Shown here piece by piece: positions 26,603 through 35,352 of a stretch of DNA of 50,755 bases. The notes below the pieces were generated by a model, which saw nothing but the letters and a program-made list of their open reading frames with translations, had not been told where the DNA came from and did no database searches. The DNA comes from Gemmatimonadota bacterium (lineage in GTDB: Bacteria; 4572-55; J002). Positions within the stretch are counted from its first letter, which is position 1, and each line of letters begins with the position of its first letter. The DNA is taken from the NCBI GenBank assembly GCA_003697105.1, contig RFFQ01000102.1, positions 1 to 50,755 of the forward strand. The letters are read 5' to 3'. Position numbers and translations under genes: made by a program.

Positions 26603-27317
26603 ATCCGAAAGACGCCGGTGGGTACACCGGTGTTTCTTTTTTTCGTTGATGCTGGTTGGGTTCGCTTGTAGCGGGGATGATAGCTCCGTACCGCCCGCCG
26701 AGATTATCGTCACGTCACCCCTTCCCCAGACGGTCGTGTGGGATGTCGTAGAGATCACCGTCGAGGTGGAAAATGATGTGCCGGTGGAGCGGGTCGATAT
26801 CTTTATTGATGACTATTTTCTGGGACGAGACCAGACCGAACCTTTTCAGTTACAATGGGATACCAATGTTGTACCCTCCAAAACCTACAGTGATCGCTCG
26901 CATACTATCAGTATCAACGCCGTAGATCTGCGTGGCCATTTCATTCGCACCGAGGTACCGGTCAATGTTCGCCGGTTTACCAAAACGAATGCCGAAGGGG
27001 CGATTATTGGACCCCCCGATCCCAACGATTGGTGTAGTGGTGAGATCGGATTATGGGCCTACCCCAATCCGGCTCGAAATACGGTCAATTTTCAATTGGG
27101 ACTCACTCAGGAAAGTCTTGTCCAGTTAGAAATTGTTGATCTTGAGGGACAACCGGTTCGTATTCTCATTGATGACGAACCCATGAGCGCCGGTCAATAT
27201 CTCATCCGGTGGGAGGTGAACCGCGATGATGTTGTTGTGCCGGCGGGGATGTATCGCGCCATTCTAACAACCGCAGAAGCACATTGTTATGGTGATATTG
27301 TTGTGGTGAAAGATTAA
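26592..27317 (+). CDS. Lipoprotein with Ig-like domain and FlgD-like C-terminus
   Basis: A 241-residue exported protein. A basic N-terminus (GRKSERRRWVHR) precedes FFFSLMLVGFAC, a good signal with lipobox Cys. An Ig-like domain (ITVEVENDVPVERVDIFIDDYF) follows. The last 90 residues (YPNPARNTVNFQLGLTQESLVQLEIVDLEGQPV, ending PAGMYRAIL) match the FlgD-type Ig fold common as a C-terminal tail in FCB-group secreted proteins. The chosen TTG at 26592 follows GGAG with nine bases; a GTG at 26571 is possible. It overlaps upp by 11 bases. The function is unknown beyond surface or periplasmic location. Confidence 0.7.
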   Translation: MGRKSERRRWVHRCFFFSLMLVGFACSGDDSSVPPAEIIVTSPLPQTVVWDVVEITVEVENDVPVERVDIFIDDYFLGRDQTEPFQLQWDTNVVPSKTYSDRSHTISINAVDLRGHFIRTEVPVNVRRFTKTNAEGAIIGPPDPNDWCSGEIGLWAYPNPARNTVNFQLGLTQESLVQLEIVDLEGQPVRILIDDEPMSAGQYLIRWEVNRDDVVVPAGMYRAILTTAEAHCYGDIVVVKD

Positions 27318-27346
27318 CATGTTAGCTTGTTTTCAGGGAACGAACG

Positions 27347-30283
27347 ATGACACCCTCTGCACTCCCCGATTTTTTAAATGACCTCCGTCCCCGTATTGCG
27401 GGTGAACTTCGCACAGACCTTTACAGCCGGTTATTTTACAGCACCGATGCCAGCATTTACCAGATGATGCCGCACGGTGTGCTGATTCCTCGTCACATGG
27501 ATGATGTACAGGCGGCGGTGGAATTGGCTCACCAGTACCGCATTCCGATTTTGCCGCGAGGGGGCGGTAGTAGCCTTGCCGGTCAAGGAGTAAATGAGGC
27601 TCTGGTCATTGATTTTACGCCGTATTTGCATCAAGTGGTGGAAATCAATCCGGCGGAGCAGTGGGTACGGGTTCAGCCGGGCATTGTGCTCGACCAACTC
27701 AACTTGCAGGTACGTTCTTACGGGCTTCAATTTGGTCCCGATCCGGCAAGTAGTAACCGTGCCACCCTCGGTGGTATTGTCGCGAACAACTCCACCGGCA
27801 GTCACTCCATTTGTTACGGTATGACCGCCGATCACGTCCTTGACCTCACCGCCATTCTCAGTGATGGCTCCATCGCTTTTTTTGATGCCATTGCCCCGGC
27901 GACGCTACCCCAACATTTACGCAAATCCGGTTTGGAAGGTGATATTTACCGGCAGATTCACCAGATCATCACCGATTATGCGGAGACGATCCGGCAGGGC
28001 ACACCCCAACATTGGCGACGGGCAGGCGGTTATAATCTGGATCGATTTATTGCGGGGGTGTCGCGCACACCCTACCAACCGGATGCGCCGCCCGCATTTA
28101 ATTTAGCCCAACTCATTTGTGGTTCAGAGGGTACTTTGGGCCTCATTAAAGAGGTCAAGCTGAATCTGGTGAAACGTCCGCACCATAAGGGGCTGGCAAT
28201 TGTCCACTTTGATGACCTATACCATGGTTTGGAAAGTGTCCCGGTGATTTTAGAGACCCAGCCCACGGCAGTCGAGTTGCTGGATCATTTTGGTTTAACC
28301 ATGTGCCGCTCCGTTCCGGCATACGCCCGGTTATTGCCGAGCTTCATTGAAGGTGACCCGCAAGGGATTCTCATCACAGAATATTACGGCGAAAATGATG
28401 CTGAATTGCGGTCTAAAGTCGATCACTTGCGTGTTCATCTAAAGCAAAACGGGGTACAGGCAACAATTGTTCCGGCGATTGACCCAGCGGTGCAAGCAAA
28501 TGTTTGGCTCGTGCGGAAGGAGAGTTTAGGGCTGGTGATGTCGCTGCGAGGTGACCACAAACCGATTCCGATGATTGAGGATATGGCAGTTCCGGTGGAG
28601 CATCTGGCGGCATACATCCAAAAGGTGGAAGCGTTTTGCCGGGAACATCATACCAAAATCGGTTATTATGCTCACGCCAGTGCCGGTTGCTTGCATGTAC
28701 GCCCGCATCTGAACACCAAATCCGCCCAAGACCTTGCCAAAATGCCCGTACTGACCCAGTTTTGTGCCGATTTAGCCGGTTCGTATGGTGGCGTGATGTC
28801 CAGTGAACATGGTGACGGGCGCGCGCGGGGGTGGCTCAACGAACGGTTTTTTGGTACAGATTTATACCAATTATTCCGGCAAGTCAAAGCCGCTTTTGAT
28901 CCCTACAATCTGATGAACCCGGGTAATGTGGTTGATGTCGGCTCCATGACCGATCATTTGCGCGTGGCAGCGCCGTACCGCCCCTTGCCCCTCACGGAAA
29001 AATTGGATTTTTCCGGCGATCAGGGTTTTGTTCGGGCAGTGGAGATGTGTAACGGATCGGGAGTGTGTCGCAAAACCACGACCGGCACGATGTGCCCCTC
29101 CTTCATGGCAACCCGTGAGGAAGAGCACAGCACCCGCGGGCGGGCAAACGCACTCCGCGCGGCGCTCACCGGTAAGATTCCGCCGGAAGAATTCACCGCC
29201 ACGCGAATGTTTCAGGTACTTGATTTATGCCTTTCGTGTAAAGCGTGTAAGTCGGAATGCCCCTCCTCAGTTGATATGGCAAAAATTAAACTGGAATTTT
29301 TAGGGCATTACTATGAACACCATCCGCTACCCTTCCGGTCGAAATTGTTTGCGGATATTCCCCGTTACAGTCGATTGAATTCAGGAATGTGGGCGCCGTT
29401 CATCAACGCCATCGGTAAAACGGGTCTTGTACGCGGTGTGATTGCCAAAGCACTCGGAATCACGCCCCAACGGAACTTGCTCGCGTTTGCTAAAGAGCCG
29501 TTTACCCGTTGGTTTGAGAAAAGACGCCGGGAGCTAGAAGCTAGAGACCCGAAACCGCAAGTCGTCCTGTTTAACGACACCTTTAATACCTACCATGATC
29601 CCCATATTGCCATTGCTGCCACGCAAGTGCTTGAAACGTTAGGGTTTACCATCCATTTGCCCCGACATTACTGTTGTGGTCGTCCGGCGCTTTCTAAAGG
29701 GCTTATTGCTCAGGCACAGCACTATGCGAACGGTACCCTTGCCGCGCTGTTGCCTTTTGCCGAACAAGGCATTCCAATTGTTGGTTTGGAGCCGAGTTGC
29801 TTGCTTTCTATGCGCGATGATTATCACTATCTATTAAAAGGGGATGATCGCGTTCAGATCGTTTCCGATCAGTGCTTTACGTTTGAAGAATTTCTCACGG
29901 AGCGGGTAAGTGCCGGTCTATTAGAGGCGGCGCTGGGGCATTATCAAATACAAAAAACGGCGCTATTGCATGGCCACTGCCACCAAAAAGCGATCACTGG
30001 AACGGAAGCGGCGCATCGATTGTTAGAAATCGCCGGGTTCACCGTAGAGGAAATTGATACCAGTTGTTGCGGTATGGCAGGATCATTTGGGTATGAGGTG
30101 GAACATTACGACATTTCCGTAAAGATGGCGGAACGGCGTTTGTTGCCGGCAATCCGTGCGATGGACGCCACTACGGTTTTAGTGGCGGCAGGGACAAGCT
30201 GCCGGCATCAAATTCAGGATTTAACCGGAAAACGGGCAAGGCATCCGGCGGAAGTCCTATGGGATGTACTGAAGACGGGTTAA
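27347..30283 (+). CDS. FAD-linked oxidase/Fe-S oxidoreductase (GlcD-GlcF-type fusion)
   Basis: A 978-residue 2-hydroxyacid dehydrogenase-type enzyme. The N-terminal FAD domain has the PP-loop PRGGGSSLAGQ and ASSNRATLGGIVANNSTG. The FAD-oxidase C-terminal domain (about 270-520) ends with SSEHGDGRARGWLNE. A ferredoxin-like segment follows with CNGSGVCRKTTTGTMCPS and CLSCKACKSECPS, binding two [4Fe-4S] clusters, then two CCG-type domains (HYCCGRPALSKG, TSCCGMAGSFGYE). The layout resembles E. coli YdiJ (D-2-hydroxyglutarate dehydrogenase) and some D-lactate dehydrogenases; the substrate cannot be read from sequence. AGGG lies upstream of the ATG. It probably feeds electrons to quinone or a ferredoxin-like acceptor. 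Confidence 0.9.
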   Translation: MTPSALPDFLNDLRPRIAGELRTDLYSRLFYSTDASIYQMMPHGVLIPRHMDDVQAAVELAHQYRIPILPRGGGSSLAGQGVNEALVIDFTPYLHQVVEINPAEQWVRVQPGIVLDQLNLQVRSYGLQFGPDPASSNRATLGGIVANNSTGSHSICYGMTADHVLDLTAILSDGSIAFFDAIAPATLPQHLRKSGLEGDIYRQIHQIITDYAETIRQGTPQHWRRAGGYNLDRFIAGVSRTPYQPDAPPAFNLAQLICGSEGTLGLIKEVKLNLVKRPHHKGLAIVHFDDLYHGLESVPVILETQPTAVELLDHFGLTMCRSVPAYARLLPSFIEGDPQGILITEYYGENDAELRSKVDHLRVHLKQNGVQATIVPAIDPAVQANVWLVRKESLGLVMSLRGDHKPIPMIEDMAVPVEHLAAYIQKVEAFCREHHTKIGYYAHASAGCLHVRPHLNTKSAQDLAKMPVLTQFCADLAGSYGGVMSSEHGDGRARGWLNERFFGTDLYQLFRQVKAAFDPYNLMNPGNVVDVGSMTDHLRVAAPYRPLPLTEKLDFSGDQGFVRAVEMCNGSGVCRKTTTGTMCPSFMATREEEHSTRGRANALRAALTGKIPPEEFTATRMFQVLDLCLSCKACKSECPSSVDMAKIKLEFLGHYYEHHPLPFRSKLFADIPRYSRLNSGMWAPFINAIGKTGLVRGVIAKALGITPQRNLLAFAKEPFTRWFEKRRRELEARDPKPQVVLFNDTFNTYHDPHIAIAATQVLETLGFTIHLPRHYCCGRPALSKGLIAQAQHYANGTLAALLPFAEQGIPIVGLEPSCLLSMRDDYHYLLKGDDRVQIVSDQCFTFEEFLTERVSAGLLEAALGHYQIQKTALLHGHCHQKAITGTEAAHRLLEIAGFTVEEIDTSCCGMAGSFGYEVEHYDISVKMAERRLLPAIRAMDATTVLVAAGTSCRHQIQDLTGKRARHPAEVLWDVLKTG

Positions 30284-30307
30284 AAGCCATTTCGTAAACC
30301 GATTTTA

Positions 30308-30940
30308 TTAGCGAAAAGAGCCTTTCACGGCTCCCCAATCGACGGTATTGGTTCGTTGGTCCTGCCAATATTGAATTTTCCAAAAGCCGGCGTCGTCTTC
30401 AATTAACGTAAAAATGGCAATACCTTGGGCCGAGGTCTCAAACGGAGGATTCGGCTGGGGTGGTGTGAGTTCCAAGGCGTACATCCGGTATAAAATGGCA
30501 GTTCGTCCCGAAATATCATCGTCTCGGTCAGGTAACCGCGAGAAAAAAAGGGAAATTCCACCCGCTTCAATCGCTTCAAATATGGCTTGGGTGACATCCT
30601 GTTCGACCTCGAATGTCCAGTTGGTATATAAATTTCCGAGCGGACCATCACGCTCAAAGGGATCGGCTTCAAAGATGAAGGTGGTATCCAAGCATTGCTG
30701 GTAATTTTCCAGATGGCGCCCTTCATAGGCATGTTTCAGGTTTGTTAATACGATTTGCGGTGATACCGGTTGTTCCCATGTAAATGGGTCTTCATTGGGG
30801 GGCGTTGGGGTGCGGGTTTCAAAAGGATTGGAACAGGCACTAAACCCGATAATGACCAGCAACATTGGAACAAAATTCGCTTGCCTTTTCCACCATTTCA
30901 ACCTATTTTTAGCGCTCTCAATCGGGAAATTCTCATGCAT
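30308..30940 (-). CDS. Hypothetical lipoprotein
   Basis: A 210-residue protein with a long basic n-region (KNRLKWWKRQ), hydrophobic FVPMLLVIIGFSAC and a lipobox Cys. After a Pro/Thr-rich linker the fold seems alpha/beta and has a segment of the NTF2/SnoaL-like type (ENYQQCLDTTFIFEADPFERDG), ending with DDAGFWKIQYWQDQR. That family guess is weak. AAGGA stands nine bases before the ATG. It is divergent from mglA with only 29 bp between the starts. No function is assigned. Confidence 0.6.
   Translation of the reverse strand: MHENFPIESAKNRLKWWKRQANFVPMLLVIIGFSACSNPFETRTPTPPNEDPFTWEQPVSPQIVLTNLKHAYEGRHLENYQQCLDTTFIFEADPFERDGPLGNLYTNWTFEVEQDVTQAIFEAIEAGGISLFFSRLPDRDDDISGRTAILYRMYALELTPPQPNPPFETSAQGIAIFTLIEDDAGFWKIQYWQDQRTNTVDWGAVKGSFR
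30318..30333 (-). terminator. Weak intrinsic terminator inside the lipoprotein 3' end
   Basis: On the minus strand GAGCC-GTGAAA-GGCTC is followed by TTTTCG. The stem is only five pairs and lies over the last codons of the gene, so it is listed at low confidence. Confidence 0.35.
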
Positions 30941-30969
30941 ACTTTACGTTCCTTACCGGGGGATAGGGT

Positions 30970-31566
30970 ATGGCGCTGATTAATTTTGCCCAGCGTCAAA
31001 TTATGACCAAGATTGTGTATTATGGTCCAGGGATGTCGGGCAAAACCTCCAATTTGGAATATATTTACAGCAAAGTACCAGAAGCGCAACGTAAAAAGAT
31101 GGTCTCTGTCGCTACTGAACTGGAGCGGACGATCTTCTTTGATTTTTTTCCAATGGATGTGGGCACCATTGCGGGCTTAAAAGTGATCTTTCAGTTATAT
31201 ACCGTGCCGGGGCAGGTCTATTATTCCTCTACCCGCCGGTTGGTGCTGGATGGGGCGGATGGGATCATCTTTGTGGCAGACTCCCAAGCCTTCCGCTTAC
31301 AAGCCAATATTGAAAGTTTTCGCGATTTGTATGAGAATCTTGCCAGTTATAAAGTGGATATTCGTAAGATTCCCATCATCATTCAATACAATAAGCGCGA
31401 TTTGGATACCGCGCTACCCGTTTCGGAGTTAGAAGAAAAGCTCAATTACCGCTATTTACCCTCTTTTGAAGCCACCGCACACACCGGCGAAGGTGTGTTT
31501 GAGACCCTCAAAGCGGTCACGACCCGTGTGTTAGATAATCTCCGCAAGGAATTTGACCGCAAATAA
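30970..31566 (+). CDS. mglA: MglA-family Ras-like GTPase
   Basis: A 198-residue small GTPase that in Myxococcus sets the leading pole for gliding and type IV pilus motility. G1 is YYGPGMSGKTS, the switch-II region is YTVPGQVYYSSTRR (the MglA signature), and G4 is YNKRDL. The length is standard. No MglB (Roadblock GAP) gene lies beside it, although the two are usually adjacent. With type IV pilus genes in the same window, a role in polar control of pili is plausible. The promoter must lie inside the divergent lipoprotein gene. Confidence 0.92.
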   Translation: MALINFAQRQIMTKIVYYGPGMSGKTSNLEYIYSKVPEAQRKKMVSVATELERTIFFDFFPMDVGTIAGLKVIFQLYTVPGQVYYSSTRRLVLDGADGIIFVADSQAFRLQANIESFRDLYENLASYKVDIRKIPIIIQYNKRDLDTALPVSELEEKLNYRYLPSFEATAHTGEGVFETLKAVTTRVLDNLRKEFDRK

Positions 31567-31574
31567 ACCTATTA

Positions 31575-32426
31575 CTAAATAAACAAAATTTCCAGCACCC
31601 GTTTGATCGGATCGACGACCACCCGGAAGCGCTCACCGTGTACCATTGTTCCACCTAGATGTGCAGTTATTCCGACCAGTAGCGCACTCCCAAAGATGAG
31701 TATCCGGTACCAAAACAGACTTTTGTACCGGCTGAACCGGAGGTCTAAAAACCGGATACCCGTAGCGATGCCGATCAAAAGGGTGGAGAGAATCCCCAGA
31801 TTTTTGTGGCTATTCAGCAACTGATGCCCCCGCTCTGTGGCGTAAATCACACCGCTAGCGGAGGTCACTATCGCGGAGACAATGGCAATCCCCAATAACC
31901 CCCAAATGATGTGTTCATACCATGCTGGCGGCTGGCGGAATAAAAAGATCAACTCCAGCAGTGCCACTAAAGAGACGAAGGCAATCGGAAAATGAAGCAC
32001 CAGCAGATGAAATCGTCCGAATAAAACCACCCCAAGGGGGCGCTTTTCCTCCGGTGCCACCGGTTGCGCCGCCGTCGGAGATTGCCGCAGGGCTTCTTGT
32101 TGGGCGATCCGGTTCAGTTCTGTTCGCAAGATGAGGTAATCCAGGAGAAGGGTACGTTCTTCGGTAGTTAGCAAGTTATCTTTTTTTTTCATCATTTGAT
32201 CGATGACGTGATTCCATTCCGTATAATCATACAGATGCTTATCAACCCGATTGGCATCATGGCATTCGCTACAGCGTTCCTCCAGTATTACCGCTCCGTG
32301 ATCGGCGGCTCGTGTGAGTCGATCTGCCGGGTCGAGCTGGTTTTGGGCTATTGCCCAACTTCCGCTTAGATGGAGACTCAGGATAAGCACTCCGGCGAGC
32401 CGCCTTACACTAACGCAATGGTTCAT
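31575..32426 (-). CDS. Cytochrome c domain fused to a DUF2231-type membrane domain
   Basis: A 283-residue protein. A signal-like N-terminus (LAGVLILSLHLSGSWAIA) precedes a c-type haem site CSECH (about residues 52-56) with a small cytochrome fold to about residue 105. The C-terminal half has four membrane helices with RFHLLVLHFPIAFVSL and a His-rich layout (GHQLLNSHKNLG, GGTMVHG), typical of DUF2231 proteins that may bind haem b. It is the last gene of the minus block that includes trkA and trkH, 15 bp downstream of trkH. A periplasm-to-membrane electron-transfer role is inferred. Confidence 0.75.
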   Translation of the reverse strand: MNHCVSVRRLAGVLILSLHLSGSWAIAQNQLDPADRLTRAADHGAVILEERCSECHDANRVDKHLYDYTEWNHVIDQMMKKKDNLLTTEERTLLLDYLILRTELNRIAQQEALRQSPTAAQPVAPEEKRPLGVVLFGRFHLLVLHFPIAFVSLVALLELIFLFRQPPAWYEHIIWGLLGIAIVSAIVTSASGVIYATERGHQLLNSHKNLGILSTLLIGIATGIRFLDLRFSRYKSLFWYRILIFGSALLVGITAHLGGTMVHGERFRVVVDPIKRVLEILFI

Positions 32427-32441
32427 GATTTCTCCTCCTTG

Positions 32442-33935
32442 TTATCTGCGCCAAAAGTCAGGGACGATGAGTACCAGCAAGGTGTAAAATTCCAGCCGCC
32501 CTAAAATCATACAAAAAGACAAAAACAATTTGCCTATGGGGGGAATAAAGGCGAAATTCATGGTGGCGCCCACCTGTGACAATCCCGGACCAATATTAAA
32601 AAGGGTTGCCGCAACCGCCGTTGTCGCCGTCGCGAGATCGTAATCAAATAAGGTCATAAAAAGCGACCCGCCCACAAAAGTGGTTATGGCAATGACAAAA
32701 AAACCAAAAATGGAACGGATAATGTCGTCCGGGATGGTCGAATTGTTTATTTTGACCGAAATAACCCGTTGCGGGCGGAATGTCTTGTAAATTTCGTAAT
32801 GAGCGGCTTTGATCAACACGATAATACGTGACACTTTGATTCCCCCAGCGGTTGACCCTGCACTGCCGCCGATGAACATCAGGCAGACTAACAGCAATTT
32901 GGAAAAGGTCGGGTAGAGGTCAAAGTCATCTGTGCCAAAACCGGTGGTGGTGATCATTGCCGTGACCTGAAATGCGGCATGACGAAAGGCTTGAAATAGG
33001 TTTTCATGGCGGAATTCCCAGATATTTAGGGCTACCAGCACTGTCGCCGCTACCACAATACCCAAATATGTCCGAAATTCGGTATCTTTGAAGATTGCCA
33101 AAGGCGACCGCCGGGTCAATGCCACATAATAGAGCGAAAAGTTGACCCCCGCCAAAAACATAAAAAGCGTGATGACTAGATCAATCGATACACTGTTAAA
33201 ATCGGCAACACTTCCGTTTTTCGTGGAAAATCCACCGGTTGCCATCGTCGCAAAGGAGTGGCAGAGTGCATCAAACCACCCCATGTCACATACCGGTGAG
33301 ATTAAAATGAGGAATTCAATGAGGGTCAATCCCACGTAAATACGCCATAGTACCGTTGATGTCTCCTTGATTTTCGGTTTCAGCCCTTCGGTGATGGGTC
33401 CCGGGACTTCTGAACGGAAGAGATGCTTTGCTCCCACCCCAAGTTGCGGAAAAATTGCAATAAATAGGACGATGATACCCATCCCACCCAGCCAGTGGGT
33501 CAAGCTACGCCAATAATGTAACCCGTGTGATAGCTTTTCAATTTCGGTTGTCAAGACAGGGTCTAGCACGGTCGATCCGGTTGTAGTAAAGCCGGAAATC
33601 GTCTCGAAAAAGGCATCCGTGTAGTTGTGAAATAACCCGTAGCGAAAGAATACGCCATCATACAAGTACGGTAGTGCCCCGAATACGCCGATTAATATCC
33701 AGCTTAAACTCACCACAACTAATGCTTCTCGCCGAGAGATGGTGGCATGTGCATATCTTCGCCCGATAAAGAAAAGGATGCCGCCGGCGGTCAAGGTGAT
33801 AAATACAGCGTTCAGGAGGGCGTACGTGGTGTCGCGTTCGTTGAAAAGCTCGCTGAAAAAGATCGAGGTGGACATTGCCCCGGAAAGGACGATCAATAAC
33901 ACACCCAGAAGACGGGAGATGATGTGATAATTCAT
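32442..33935 (-). CDS. trkH: Trk-type potassium uptake channel subunit TrkH
   Basis: A 497-residue membrane protein forming the K+ pore that TrkA gates. The four pore-loop filters are visible: SGFTTTGSTVL, FATMATGGFSTK, TTTGFGTDDF and NIGPGLSQVG. About ten to twelve hydrophobic segments surround them. The start at 33935 gives the usual N-terminus (MNYHIISRLLG); an upstream in-frame start would overlap trkA. No strong ribosome binding site is seen, so coupling to trkA, 43 bp upstream, may matter. Confidence 0.95.
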   Translation of the reverse strand: MNYHIISRLLGVLLIVLSGAMSTSIFFSELFNERDTTYALLNAVFITLTAGGILFFIGRRYAHATISRREALVVVSLSWILIGVFGALPYLYDGVFFRYGLFHNYTDAFFETISGFTTTGSTVLDPVLTTEIEKLSHGLHYWRSLTHWLGGMGIIVLFIAIFPQLGVGAKHLFRSEVPGPITEGLKPKIKETSTVLWRIYVGLTLIEFLILISPVCDMGWFDALCHSFATMATGGFSTKNGSVADFNSVSIDLVITLFMFLAGVNFSLYYVALTRRSPLAIFKDTEFRTYLGIVVAATVLVALNIWEFRHENLFQAFRHAAFQVTAMITTTGFGTDDFDLYPTFSKLLLVCLMFIGGSAGSTAGGIKVSRIIVLIKAAHYEIYKTFRPQRVISVKINNSTIPDDIIRSIFGFFVIAITTFVGGSLFMTLFDYDLATATTAVAATLFNIGPGLSQVGATMNFAFIPPIGKLFLSFCMILGRLEFYTLLVLIVPDFWRR

Positions 33936-33978
33936 GAGTTCGTAAATATGGGGGGGTTGGGAAAACGTGAGGGATGGT

Positions 33979-35340
33979 TCATAACGAGAATGCTTTTTTC
34001 TTGAATAGCTTTTCAATGGACGGGCGAACTTCCGGGGTGGTAAAAATCACGATGGAATGGCTGGGCTTGATCACGTCATTCCCATCGGGTACAAAGACCC
34101 CATCGGCACCGGCAATCACGCCAATCACGGCGCCTCGCGGGAAATTGATGTGCCGCAGGGGACTGTTTGCCAACTTGCTATTGGCAGGTACGAGAAATTC
34201 CAGTACTTCCCCTTTGCCGTCGGCAATAATCGACATGGAAATCACTTCGCCCTCCCGAACGTACTTCAAGATGTGGTTTGCGGCCAACAGACGCGGGCTG
34301 ATCGTGGCATCGATTCCCAATTGTTCATAAATTGGTACATAATCGGGGCGGTTGACCCGTGCGATGGTCTTTTTGGCACCTAATTGGCGGGCGAGCAACC
34401 CCGACATCAAATTGACTTCGTCATAGGAACTGGCGGCGACAAACACGTCACAAACATCAATATCGTATTCCCGTAGAAGGTCAAGATTTGTACCATCTCC
34501 ATTGATAATACGGACGTTTTTGCCCAAAGTGGCTGCCAGTTCCTCGCATCGTTCGCGGTTGTGGTCAATTAGCTTGATCTCGATCGGTTCATTTTCGAGT
34601 GAGCGAGCGATGGAAGCGCCGATCTGTCCGCCGCCGACAATCACGAGCCGGCGCACCTCTCCCCGGCGGGACGCACCAAAAATCCGTTCAATACGGGGCA
34701 TACTCTCGGTTTTACCGATCACAAACACATCATCATCCGGTAGAATCATATCATTTCCACCGGGGATGATCAGCTCGTCATTGCGCAGGATGCCCACAAT
34801 CAAGCAATCTTCCGGTAGGGAAACATCCTTCAGTAATTTATTAATAATTTTGAGGTTAGCGGTGATCGGGAATTGGATCACCTCTACCCGATTATCGGCA
34901 AAGGTTTGTACCGTAATGGCGCCCATACTCCGTACTAACCGGTTGATTTCAATCGCGGTCAAAATTTCCGGTGCGAGCAGCAGATCAATCCCTAAATAGT
35001 CATAATACACCCCCCGATTTCCTTCCAGATAATCCGAACCGGATACCCGGGCAATGGCTTTGCGGGCTCCCAACTGTTTGGCGGTCAGGCTGGCAAGCAT
35101 GTTGACCTCGTCATCACTGGTGGCGGCAACCAGCAGATCCGCCTGGTGGACGTTTGCCGCCTGTAACACTTTGGGACTGCAACCGTGCCCGTGCAGTGCC
35201 ATCACATCCATGCGTTCTTCCGCTTTGGCAAGCGCTTCACTGTGGTTGTCGATGATCGTCACATTGTGACCTTCCCCCGCAAGCACCGTACTCAGATGTT
35301 TGCCGACTTCACCCATGCCAATGACGATTACGTTATTCAT
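33979..35340 (-). CDS. trkA: Trk system regulatory subunit TrkA
   Basis: A 453-residue cytosolic gating subunit with two RCK (KTN) halves. Each half has a Rossmann nucleotide-binding start: VIGMGEVGKHL near residue 6 and VGGGQIGASI near residue 235. TrkA-C domains follow each (EVIQFPIT, EVLEFLVP). The duplicate arrangement is the classic TrkA. It precedes trkH in a probable three-gene operon led by the TPR lipoprotein 12 bp upstream. Confidence 0.95.
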   Translation of the reverse strand: MNNVIVIGMGEVGKHLSTVLAGEGHNVTIIDNHSEALAKAEERMDVMALHGHGCSPKVLQAANVHQADLLVAATSDDEVNMLASLTAKQLGARKAIARVSGSDYLEGNRGVYYDYLGIDLLLAPEILTAIEINRLVRSMGAITVQTFADNRVEVIQFPITANLKIINKLLKDVSLPEDCLIVGILRNDELIIPGGNDMILPDDDVFVIGKTESMPRIERIFGASRRGEVRRLVIVGGGQIGASIARSLENEPIEIKLIDHNRERCEELAATLGKNVRIINGDGTNLDLLREYDIDVCDVFVAASSYDEVNLMSGLLARQLGAKKTIARVNRPDYVPIYEQLGIDATISPRLLAANHILKYVREGEVISMSIIADGKGEVLEFLVPANSKLANSPLRHINFPRGAVIGVIAGADGVFVPDGNDVIKPSHSIVIFTTPEVRPSIEKLFKKKAFSL

Positions 35341-35352
35341 GGTTGCCTCAAT

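Noticed and set aside
26571-27317. Type IX secretion cargo call for the FlgD-tailed lipoprotein
   Set aside because: The C-terminus is FlgD-like but no clear T9SS sorting signal or secretion gene is present in the window.
34502-34999. 165-codon plus-strand frame opposite trkA
   Set aside because: trkA is a full-length gene on the minus strand with both nucleotide-binding halves; no independent signal.
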